NCBI GenBank assembly: GCA_002382525.1
Contig: DFYA01000039.1
Span: 15,068-36,893, forward strand
Origin: Opitutaceae bacterium UBA4094
GTDB taxonomy: Bacteria > Verrucomicrobiota > Verrucomicrobiia > Opitutales > Opitutaceae
DNA: 21,826 bases
Direction of reading: 5' to 3'
The notes under the pieces were generated by a model, which did no database searches, was not told the origin of the DNA, and saw only the letters and a program-made list of their open reading frames with translations. The stretch's first letter is position 1, and every line of letters begins with the position of its first letter. The position numbers and the translations under genes were made by a program. Below, piece after piece: positions 15,114 through 21,826 of the stretch.

Positions 15114-16469
15114 ATGGAGTCGGGAAACGCGCGCGGCATCGTCGGGAGCGTGAGAAAAAAGATCATCGAATTGACCACGGAGTGTCTTGTGATCGGCGGC
15201 GGCCCGGCGGGATACGGCGCGACGATGGCGGCCCTGGATGGAGGCGTGTCGGTGCTCCTCGTGGAGCGTCACGGTTTCCTCGGCGGCATGGGCAGCGCGG
15301 CCGGATTGGGCTGCTTCATCAACTACCGGTTTCGCGGCGAGGACCTCGCGGAGTCGGTCTATCATAATCTGGTCGCACGCATGAAGCGCGAGGGCACGTG
15401 CTACAAAGGCGACGGCGAACACATTGATCTTTTCGACCCCGAGGCGCTCAAGCGCACGATGGAAACCAACGTGCTGCAGCGTGGCGGACGTCTGCTTTAT
15501 CATTGCGTGCTGAATAACGTGACACGCGTGGGCGACGGGTGGGCCGCGGAGTTTTCCGCCAAGGGCTCGCGGGTGGTGGTGAAGGCGCGGTTCATCGTCG
15601 ATTCGACGGGCGACGCCGACGCGTGTGCGCTGGCGGGGGCGACGATGTCGCACGGCCGTCGCTCCGATGGGAAGACTCAGCCGATGACGATGGTGGTGCA
15701 TATCGGGGGTTTCGATCCGGTCGCGTGGGGACGCGCGGGCCGGGACCTCATCGACGGCATCTATGCGGGCGCGGGCGATTGTTTCGCGGCGGAAATCCGC
15801 ACGGCGCGCGAGGCGGGGGAATGGGACATTCCGCGCGAAAACATCTCAATGGTGTGGGGCATGGCGGGCGACCCGACGCGCATCCTCGTCAACGGCACAC
15901 GCGTGCAGGGGTTGAACGCGGGTGATCCGCTGGATTTCACGCGAGCGGAGATCGAGGGGCGCCGCCAGGCGCTGCAACTCGCGGCATTTTTCAGGAAATA
16001 CATCCCGGGTTTTGAGAAGGCGTTTTTGTTGTCGAGCGGCCCGCAGATCGGCGTGCGCGAGACGCGGCGTATTGTTGGGTTGAATACGTTGACCGAGGAA
16101 GACGTGTGGGCGAGCCGCATGCCCGAGGATGCGGTGACGCGCTGCGCGTATCCGATCGACCTGCACCAGCCGGTGGGGGTGACGACCGATCACGAGCCGG
16201 AGAAGGCGGATTATCTTTACGGCATTCCCTACGGCTGTCTGGTGCCGGAGAAGCTGGAGAACATCGTCGCGGCGGGGCGTTGCATCAGCGCGACGCACGA
16301 GGCGGCGGGGAGTTTTCGGGTGATGCCGACCTGTATGTCGATCGGGCAGGCGGCGGGCACTGCGGTGGTGCTGGCAATCGAACACGGATGCGCGCTGGCA
16401 GAGCTCAACGGAGCCTGCGTTCGCGAACGCATGACGGGTGTGAAGCGGCGCGCGGTGGCGGTGGGTTGA
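15114..16469 (+). CDS. FAD-dependent oxidoreductase (FAD_oxidored / PF12831-like)
   Basis: A 451-residue protein from the ATG at 15114; GTG at 15150, just before KKIIELTTECLVIGGG, is an equally plausible start. The N-terminal Rossmann motif VIGGGPAGYGA (GGGPAG at 28-33) and the following LLVERHGFLGGMGSAAGLGC bind FAD. VDSTGDADAC and the C-terminal IPYGCLVP, LENIVAAGRCISATHEAAGS and SIGQAAGTA are hallmarks of this flavoprotein family, whose members are often encoded near carbohydrate or polyol catabolism genes and whose substrates are mostly unknown. No signal peptide is seen, so it is cytoplasmic. It diverges from the IclR gene and is probably its target. Confidence 0.88.
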   Translation: MESGNARGIVGSVRKKIIELTTECLVIGGGPAGYGATMAALDGGVSVLLVERHGFLGGMGSAAGLGCFINYRFRGEDLAESVYHNLVARMKREGTCYKGDGEHIDLFDPEALKRTMETNVLQRGGRLLYHCVLNNVTRVGDGWAAEFSAKGSRVVVKARFIVDSTGDADACALAGATMSHGRRSDGKTQPMTMVVHIGGFDPVAWGRAGRDLIDGIYAGAGDCFAAEIRTAREAGEWDIPRENISMVWGMAGDPTRILVNGTRVQGLNAGDPLDFTRAEIEGRRQALQLAAFFRKYIPGFEKAFLLSSGPQIGVRETRRIVGLNTLTEEDVWASRMPEDAVTRCAYPIDLHQPVGVTTDHEPEKADYLYGIPYGCLVPEKLENIVAAGRCISATHEAAGSFRVMPTCMSIGQAAGTAVVLAIEHGCALAELNGACVRERMTGVKRRAVAVG

Positions 16470-16530
16470 GGGATTTAAGCGCTTGTCGAATCGGACGTGG
16501 ACGAGGCTCGGCCCTTCAGCGCGAGCCGTC

Positions 16531-18051
16531 TCACCACGTGTCGGTGCGGAACGGCACGGCCGGGAGGCCTTCGCCGTTGAAGAGACCGGCGCGAGGGGCG
16601 TTGCGCCAGGCGTAGCGCACGGCGACGGGTTCGGGGATGTCGGGGCTGCTTACGAGGACCGAAACGCCTTCGATTTTGGCGTGGGCGGGTTTGAAGTGTT
16701 TGTCGGCTCCGGCGAGTTCGAAGCCGTCGAGCGTGGGGTGGGGCGCGATCAAGCCGCGATGGGTTTCGGTGAACGTGACGCGGAAGCCGTCGGCGGTGCG
16801 TTCGGCGCGTGCGAAGACGGGGCCACTGTCGATGACCGGTTGATCGTAGGTGCGGGCGAGGGCCAGGCGGGCGAGGCGGCGGCCGACGTCCTTTTTGTTT
16901 CCGGGGTGGACGTCCCGTGTGTTGCCGAGGTCGATGCTGACGGCTTGGCCGGTGGCGGGGAGTGAGAGGGTTCTGGTTTGGGCTTCGCGGAGGAAGGCCC
17001 AGTGGGTGGCGTCGCTGCTGACGGCGCCGCCGATGCCGTAGTTGGCGAGTTGCACCCAGTAGAACGGGAAGTCGCCTTGGGCGAATTGGGCGCGCCAGCC
17101 GGTGATGAGAGCGGCGAAGAGCGGATGATAATCGGCGGGGTTGTCGCCGTTGGCTTCGCCTTGATACCAGATCGCGCCGCGCAACGCGTAGGGCGCGAGC
17201 GGGGCAATCATGCCATGGTTAAGGCCCGACGGCGTGTAGTGGTGCCCGGGGCCGAGCGGGGCGTCGGGCTTGCGGCGCGTGAAGGGGCGGCCGGCGGCTT
17301 TGGCGGCGGATTGCTCCTCGGTCCACGCGGCGAGCGCGGCGTCGTGGCGGGCCTTGGCGGCGGGATAGCTGGCGAGCACGCGCGACCAGCGGGCGCGGAC
17401 TTTTTCGGACAGATCGGGGATGGTTTTGTAGGCCGCGGGATCGATCCACGCCTCGACCGGACTGCCGCCGAGCGAACTGTGAATGATGCCGACCGGGACG
17501 TTGACGACCTGATGGACATCAAGGGCGAAGTAATAGGCGACGGCGGAGAAACCGCCGGTGGTGGCAGGGCCGGGAATCTGCCAGCGACCGGTAGTGGTGG
17601 TTTGCGGGGTGTCGGCGATCTGGCGGGCGATCTTGATGTGACGGATGAGTGGGAAGTTCGCCGAGGCGGGGATGTCGATGGCGGCGTCGAAGGTGTTTTT
17701 GACGATCTGCTCCATGTTGGACTGGCCGGAGGCGAGCCAGACGTCGCCGACGAGAATGTTGGCAAGGGTGATCGTGTTGTTGCCCGCTATGACGAGGGAC
17801 GCGGGGGTGGCGCTGGCCGGCAGCGGAGCGAGGACGACGCGCCATTGGCCGGAGTTGTCGGCGCGGGTGGAGACGGACTGGCCTACGAACGAGACGGTGA
17901 CTTTTTCGCCGGCGTCGGCGGTGCCCCAGATGGGCAGGGGCTTGTCGCGTTGGAGCACGGCGGCGTCGGTGAACAACGGGGCGGGCGAGACGTCGGCGTG
18001 CAACGCCGCGCAACAGCCGAGAAGGGCAAAACCGATGGGCAGGCAGCGCAT
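16531..18051 (-). CDS. Secreted sialate O-acetylesterase (SASA family)
   Basis: A 506-residue protein. The start at 18051 gives the signal peptide MRCLPIGFALLGCCAALHA. An N-terminal beta domain (about 20-100) has the family opening PLFTDAAVLQRDKPLPIWGTA. The catalytic region shows VGDVWLASGQSNM (Ser111), VPVGIIHSSLGGSPVEAW, IWYQGEAN (Glu299) and RDVHPGNK (Asp380, His382). The C-terminal beta part (FEL-AGADKHF, VRYAWRNAP, LFNGEGLPA) is also typical, so the protein looks complete. The family removes acetyl esters from sialic acids; bacterial members also act on other acetylated sugars. It is the closest of the three SASA proteins here to the canonical full-length architecture. It converges on the FAD gene (61 bp apart) and lies downstream of the lipoprotein gene on the same strand. 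Confidence 0.92.
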   Translation of the reverse strand: MRCLPIGFALLGCCAALHADVSPAPLFTDAAVLQRDKPLPIWGTADAGEKVTVSFVGQSVSTRADNSGQWRVVLAPLPASATPASLVIAGNNTITLANILVGDVWLASGQSNMEQIVKNTFDAAIDIPASANFPLIRHIKIARQIADTPQTTTTGRWQIPGPATTGGFSAVAYYFALDVHQVVNVPVGIIHSSLGGSPVEAWIDPAAYKTIPDLSEKVRARWSRVLASYPAAKARHDAALAAWTEEQSAAKAAGRPFTRRKPDAPLGPGHHYTPSGLNHGMIAPLAPYALRGAIWYQGEANGDNPADYHPLFAALITGWRAQFAQGDFPFYWVQLANYGIGGAVSSDATHWAFLREAQTRTLSLPATGQAVSIDLGNTRDVHPGNKKDVGRRLARLALARTYDQPVIDSGPVFARAERTADGFRVTFTETHRGLIAPHPTLDGFELAGADKHFKPAHAKIEGVSVLVSSPDIPEPVAVRYAWRNAPRAGLFNGEGLPAVPFRTDTW

Positions 18052-18154
18052 GGATGTGACTCATGCACGCCGTATGCGCGGCGCAAGGGCTGAGTGATGT
18101 CGGGCCGGGAGCGGGTTCTACGGGTGGAACGCCGGCGGACAGAACCCCGAGGGA

Positions 18155-19078
18155 CTAGGCGTCGGGTTGAGGGCGGTGTTGCGGTGATCCGAAGCGGTCG
18201 AACGAGGGGACGATGAAATCGACGGGCAGAGGATAAAGCGGTTTTACGCCAAACGACGAGAGCCGGGTGAGCCACCACAGGTGGGCGCCGCGGTTGACCT
18301 CTTTGCGCGAACCGTCCGGCGCGATGCGGTAAATGCGATCGTTTTCGTGCAGAGTGTGGCCGGACCGAGCCCCGTTGGATTTCAGATTGTAGTGCGTGGT
18401 CTCAGTGCGGCTGTAAACGCCCTCGTGGGCATGGCAGACGCTGCGCACCGGTTCGCCTTGTGCGTCAAGCACGACGACTTGGCGGATGAGTCCGGAAGGC
18501 TCGTAGGTGAGGTGGGCGAAACTCGTTGGCTGTTCATCCCGTCCGTAATGGATCGAGCACACCGGGATCATGGCTTCGGCGTAATACACGCGCTGGACGA
18601 TCCTCAGCCCGGCCGCTTCGTGCCGGTAAACCTCGGTCGGGTATCCACCGCGATACACCATTTGATAATACGTCGAGGTGTCCGGAGGAGAGTGGCGTGG
18701 GCGCGGCCCGTAGTGCAGCCAGTGGTCCAGCGTCGTGACACCGGACGAGTAGAGCTTCAGTTCCTTCCCGGCGGGTGAACGAGGAGCGGCGAGCCAACGG
18801 CGTATGTCGTCGCGCAACGCAAGAATTTGCGCCGGCGAAAGCGCCAAGCGTTCGGGTAACGTTTCTGGCGTAAACGCGGGAGCTCGTCGCACCGGCCACG
18901 GGGCAGGCGCGGATTCGACCTTGGGCGAAGCCACGGCGGGAGGTTTAACCACCGGAGTGGGCGAGGCCTGCGGGAGCGATTTGGGCGATGGGGCGGGGCG
19001 GCGCGGCGGCGGGCGATGGTGGGAACACGCGGCAATAAAAACGCAGGCGATGAGGAGGCCGAGGGGCAGCAGTTTCAT
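18155..19078 (-). CDS. Proline-rich lipoprotein of unknown function
   Basis: A 307-residue protein. The ATG at 19078 gives a type II signal peptide with lipobox IAAC (Cys18), preceded by a hydrophobic segment (LLPLGLLIACVF), so lipid anchoring is expected. A Pro/Ala-rich linker (about 20-75, rich in PPP, SPK and PAP) follows. The globular part (about 78-300) has many aromatic residues and repeated Y-x-(4-8)-Y strands (YYQMVYRGGYP, VYRHEA, RVYYAEA, HLTYEPSG, TTHYNLKSNG) that suggest a beta-rich fold somewhat like MORN/YD-type strands. I do not recognise the family. The gene precedes the sialate O-acetylesterase on the same strand with a 103-bp gap, so they may share a transcript. Confidence 0.75.
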   Translation of the reverse strand: MKLLPLGLLIACVFIAACSHHRPPPRRPAPSPKSLPQASPTPVVKPPAVASPKVESAPAPWPVRRAPAFTPETLPERLALSPAQILALRDDIRRWLAAPRSPAGKELKLYSSGVTTLDHWLHYGPRPRHSPPDTSTYYQMVYRGGYPTEVYRHEAAGLRIVQRVYYAEAMIPVCSIHYGRDEQPTSFAHLTYEPSGLIRQVVVLDAQGEPVRSVCHAHEGVYSRTETTHYNLKSNGARSGHTLHENDRIYRIAPDGSRKEVNRGAHLWWLTRLSSFGVKPLYPLPVDFIVPSFDRFGSPQHRPQPDA

Positions 19079-19142
19079 GGGGGCGCGGGTATCACGCCGC
19101 AGCCATCGCCGTTTACGCAACCTCTCGTTGCCCCAACGAAGC

Positions 19143-19415
19143 TACACCGCCGTGGACGAACTCAGTGTCGTCGGGCGAGGCAATCAGGCCGAAACCATAG
19201 TGGTGGGGGAGCGACGCGTTCGTCGGGTTGGGCGTCATCGCACGCACCGAATCTGCGGGCGGGTAACGCGTGCTCTCGAATGAGCCGCCGTTGAGCAGCA
19301 TTTGGCAAAACCGAGCGAGAGTCGCCCGCAGTCGAATGGAATGCGCTGCCGCGCGAGGCATGGCGAAGCCGCACGTTGGCGGATACGTGAGGGGGCGATG
19401 CGCGTTCGCCTCGAG
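19143..19415 (-). pseudogene. Decayed 3' fragment of a beta-lactamase-fold serine hydrolase
   Basis: The fragment is collinear, with no net insertion or deletion, with the middle-to-C-terminal part of the intact gene at 20550-21737: the HGG codons (19154 versus 20750) and the segment encoding LTYP (about 19385 versus 20981) have the same offset of 1596 bp. Matching protein words are LTYP, LARFCQMLLNGG, FES-RY, SVRAMT, HYGFGL-ASPD and HGG. The N-terminal half with the SxxK and YxN active-site motifs is absent, and the sequence stops resembling the paralogue just after HGG. No functional protein is expected. The frame is open for about 130 codons, which is unsurprising in GC-rich DNA. Confidence 0.8.
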
Positions 19416-19521
19416 ATCAACCTGAGCGTATTGGCCTCGTTCGCAGGACCGGTTTCTCGGCGGCCTCGACGCCACGCGTGAAGTGAGGAGCCGAGACGGC
19501 TTCAACGCGGGAAGCGGCGGG

Positions 19522-20325
19522 TCAGCGCCGGCGACGAATCATCAGCCCGACTCCCAACGCGCCGAACCCAGTGAGCATCGCTGCGGTGGCGGGCTCGGGG
19601 ATGGGCGACGTGTTGACGATCTGCACGGAGTTCAGGAAGCCGCGTCCTTCGTTGATGCCACCGCGGGCAGCGAGGTTAAGGAATTCGCCGCTCGTGAGGG
19701 TGACGGAGAATTTAACGTAGTTGGTGAGTTCCCCGGAACCGCTCCATTGGGCGTTCTGAGTCGTCGGCGCCGCGAAGTAGGTGATGGAACGACTCGACAA
19801 GGCGCTGTGGTCGAAGTCGCCGGCGGCGGAGGACTTGCCGGCGAAGAAGTTTTGGCCATGGCCGCCTGCGGTATTGGTGTTTCGACCGGTGATGTAGATA
19901 TCGTAGGTCCCGGCGGTGAGGCCGCCGATTTGAATGCCGACAGAGCGCGCTGTGCCGGAACCGCCCGTGAAAATGCCGTCGCGAGCGGCGGTGTCACCGT
20001 AGATGCCGGAGGTCATGGCGCTGCCGGTGAGGGTCGATCCGCTTGGCACATTCGCGAGCCCAATGGTGGTGGATGTGCCGTCGGTTGTGGCACCGAGATT
20101 GAGCGTGATGCCGGACACCGCGGTGTTGTTGGACCAAAAGAGGCCGGAGGCCACGTCGGAGGTGCCGACCTTGTTCCAAGTAGAGCCGGTGAACGACGGG
20201 TTGACGGTGTGGTAAGGACTATTGGTGGGGTTAACCACCGTTGTCGGACCGAAGTCGATCATCAGCACTTGAGCGGAGGTGGGAAGCGTGCAGGCAAAAC
20301 CTGCAATCAGGGCGAGAATTTTCAT
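19522..20325 (-). CDS. PEP-CTERM sorting domain protein
   Basis: A 267-residue protein. The ATG at 20325 gives the signal peptide MKILALIAGFACTLPTSAQ; the in-frame upstream ATG adds a Pro run only. The mature region begins VLMIDFGPT and is rich in Thr, Gly, Ser and Asn, with motifs seen in Verrucomicrobial PEP-CTERM proteins (TSGIYGDTA, YDIYITGRNTN, VKFSVTLTSGEFLNLAARGG). The C-terminal sorting signal is complete: PEP at 243-245, hydrophobic LTGFGALGVGLM, and RRRR tail. It would be exported and processed by an exosortase encoded elsewhere. It sits between the decayed and the intact serine hydrolase genes, on the same strand. The specific function is unknown, and it shares little but the sorting signal with the PEP-CTERM protein at 2309. 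Confidence 0.9.
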   Translation of the reverse strand: MKILALIAGFACTLPTSAQVLMIDFGPTTVVNPTNSPYHTVNPSFTGSTWNKVGTSDVASGLFWSNNTAVSGITLNLGATTDGTSTTIGLANVPSGSTLTGSAMTSGIYGDTAARDGIFTGGSGTARSVGIQIGGLTAGTYDIYITGRNTNTAGGHGQNFFAGKSSAAGDFDHSALSSRSITYFAAPTTQNAQWSGSGELTNYVKFSVTLTSGEFLNLAARGGINEGRGFLNSVQIVNTSPIPEPATAAMLTGFGALGVGLMIRRRR

Positions 20326-20549
20326 GTCGGGAGGGGGGGGCAGGCGCACGGTGCGTGACCGAATCGGGGGTGGGCTGAGCCTGTCTCCAGCGACTGGTGG
20401 GTCAATTCTTCAGGGCGGAAATCCCCGCATAAATGCGCAGCTAAAATGCGTTGCGTCTGCGTTGGTTCGCACGAAACAGCGGCGTGTCCGCAGCGATCTT
20501 AACGCGTGAAACTTAAGCGGTGAACAGGGGGCGCAAACCCCGACGGGTA
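20326..20549. other. Intergenic DNA between the serine hydrolase and the PEP-CTERM gene
   Basis: 224 bp that should hold the promoter of the PEP-CTERM gene (leftward) and the 3' end of the hydrolase transcript. A C-run (G-run on +) at 20331-20340 lies just upstream of the ATG. GCATAAATGC is a short palindrome near 20430. No gene and no strong terminator are seen. Confidence 0.4.
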
Positions 20550-21737
20550 TCAAGGGTGGCGGGTAGTGTCGGCCGCCCCTTCTATGCGGAGACGCGGAGA
20601 GTCGGCGTCGCGCGGGTAGAGGCGGCGGACTTCGGCTTCGAAGCGTTTGCCGGGCTGGGCGCCGTCGCGAAAATCGCCGGCGTGGTGGATCAGGAAGATG
20701 CGGATCTCGCCGTGGTCGACTGTCATGAACGTGTTGTGCGCGCCACCATGTCCGAACTCGCTTCCGTCGGGCGAGGCGCTCAGGCCGAAACCGTAGTGGT
20801 TGGGCAACGCGTCGCCCGTTTGTTTCGTGGTCATGGCGCGGACGGATTTTTCGGAGAGGTAGCGCCTGCTCTCAAACACACCGCCGTTGAGCAGCATTTG
20901 GCAGAAGCGCGCGAGGTCGCTTGCGGTCGAAAAGAGTCCGCCGCCGGGACACGCATGGCGATGGCGGGCGTCGAGCGGATACGTGAGATGACCGATGCGG
21001 GTTTCGACGAGCGCGGTTTTGTCGGCGTCGGGCGTGTAGGTTTTTGCGAGGCGGGCGAGTTGATCGGGCGTCGGAAAAAACGTGGTGTCGCGCATGCCGA
21101 GCGGGGTGAGCAGGTGCTCTTGCAGGAAGCGGTCGAAGGGTTTTCCGCTCAACCGTTCGACAATCAGCGCGGCGGCATCGAGTCCGGTGTTGGTGTAGAA
21201 ATACGCGGTGCCCGGTTCGGTGACCAACGGATTGCGGAGGTCGATCTCGACGGAGCGGGCGAGCGGGAGCGCGTCGAGCGGTTCGGCGACACCGGTATCG
21301 GTGTAACGAATACCGCTCGTGTGGGAGAGCAGGTGGCGGATCAGCACCGGTTGGGCGGGCGGGAGCAACGAGCCGTCGGGGTTGCGGACGCGGAGGTTGG
21401 CGAACTCGGTCAGGTAATCGGATGCCGGGTCGTTCACGTTCACGCGGCCTTCGTCCACCAGCATCATCAAGGCGGCGGCGGCGAACGGCTTGGTCATCGA
21501 GGCGATCCAGAAGAGCGTGTCGGGGCGCATGGGGCGCTTGTCGGCGAGATCGACGAAGCCGACGGCCTCGTGGTGGAGAATGTGGTGTTTGTCGGCGACG
21601 AGCATGACGGCGCCGGCGAATACCTGTTCTTCCACCAGCGGTTGGAGCACCGGCGCTAAGACGTCGGCGGCGGGTGCGGTGGACGCGGCGGATAAGCAAA
21701 GGGCGGCAAACAAGGAGCGGGTGGGCGTGAGCGGCAT
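20550..21737 (-). CDS. Secreted serine hydrolase, class C beta-lactamase / DD-peptidase / esterase fold
   Basis: A 395-residue protein. The ATG at 21737 is chosen because it starts a signal peptide (MPLTPTRSLFAALCLSAAS, cleavage near APAAD); the longer frame to 21806 adds non-typical sequence. The three active-site motifs of the family are present: SMTK (Ser80, Lys83), YTN (Tyr181, Asn183) and HGG (330-332) in place of the KTG box. FWIASMTKPF, IRHLLSHTSGI and YGFGL are typical of the beta-lactamase (PF00144) family. Members act as DD-peptidases, esterases or beta-lactamases; with HGG rather than KTG, an esterase or peptidase role is more likely than antibiotic resistance, but this is inference. 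A degraded copy of its C-terminal half lies about 1.6 kb away. Confidence 0.9.
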   Translation of the reverse strand: MPLTPTRSLFAALCLSAASTAPAADVLAPVLQPLVEEQVFAGAVMLVADKHHILHHEAVGFVDLADKRPMRPDTLFWIASMTKPFAAAALMMLVDEGRVNVNDPASDYLTEFANLRVRNPDGSLLPPAQPVLIRHLLSHTSGIRYTDTGVAEPLDALPLARSVEIDLRNPLVTEPGTAYFYTNTGLDAAALIVERLSGKPFDRFLQEHLLTPLGMRDTTFFPTPDQLARLAKTYTPDADKTALVETRIGHLTYPLDARHRHACPGGGLFSTASDLARFCQMLLNGGVFESRRYLSEKSVRAMTTKQTGDALPNHYGFGLSASPDGSEFGHGGAHNTFMTVDHGEIRIFLIHHAGDFRDGAQPGKRFEAEVRRLYPRDADSPRLRIEGAADTTRHP

Positions 21738-21826
21738 GGCGATGTAAGGACGGACCGCCGGGCGGCGGGCGGGTTGCGTTGATTCGAAAGTAGCAGTCGA
21801 GGTCACGAGGCTGGTGGGGGCGCGTA

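Noticed and set aside
18113..18147. GGGTTCT...AGAACCC inverted repeat between the lipoprotein and the sialate O-acetylesterase
   Set aside because: A 7-bp stem with a 21-nt loop and no T run on the relevant strand is not distinguishable from chance.
20525..20545. GGGGGCGCAAACCCC hairpin after the serine hydrolase
   Set aside because: The stem is only about 4-5 bp and there is no T run in the direction of transcription.
20550..21737. Antibiotic-resistance beta-lactamase
   Set aside because: The SxxK/YxN fold is present, but HGG replaces KTG and the family is broad; resistance cannot be claimed.
1..21826. CRISPR array, tRNA or rRNA genes, insertion sequences, phage genes
   Set aside because: No regularly spaced short repeats, cloverleaf-like sequences, transposase or integrase motifs were recognised.

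Overview
The window is GC-rich DNA that reads like a member of the Verrucomicrobiota, probably Opitutaceae-like. The signs are two PEP-CTERM proteins, an H-X-DG type pseudopilin, large secreted multidomain carbohydrate-active proteins with C-terminal 'DxDGDGxxN' calcium-type motifs, and start codons with almost no Shine-Dalgarno sequence. This taxonomic call is inference from gene content; no rRNA or marker gene is present.

Left part (1-8476, all on +): the 3' end of a secreted GH9 cellulase-like enzyme with a Calx-beta tail; a small PEP-CTERM protein; a secreted SGNH/CE3-like esterase with two golvesin-like C-terminal modules; and a 1196-residue secreted protein that fuses a paralogous SGNH esterase to a sialate-O-acetylesterase (SASA) domain, Fn3, a third golvesin-like module and further beta modules. 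Strong perfect hairpins separate these genes. An inverted repeat (8480-8538) lies between this block and the convergent gene that follows.

Middle (8567-14197): a second SASA-type esterase on -, diverging from a large secreted LamG plus GH42-like barrel protein on +, which is followed after 41 bp by a pseudopilin. A leader element of about 43 bp is shared by the PEP-CTERM gene at 2309 and the LamG/barrel gene at 10188.

Right part (14212-21737): an IclR regulator diverging from a FAD-dependent oxidoreductase; a third SASA-family esterase with a signal peptide; a proline-rich lipoprotein; a decayed 3' fragment of a beta-lactamase-like gene; a second PEP-CTERM protein; and an intact beta-lactamase-fold serine hydrolase that is the paralogue of the decayed fragment.

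Taken together, the window is a polysaccharide-processing neighbourhood rich in ester-removing modules: two SGNH and three SASA domains, plus a GH9 enzyme and a GH42-like protein. The likely job is deacetylation and cleavage of acetylated plant-type or acidic glycans outside the cytoplasm. The IclR/FAD pair may handle downstream catabolism. No tRNA, rRNA, CRISPR array, transposase or phage gene was seen.
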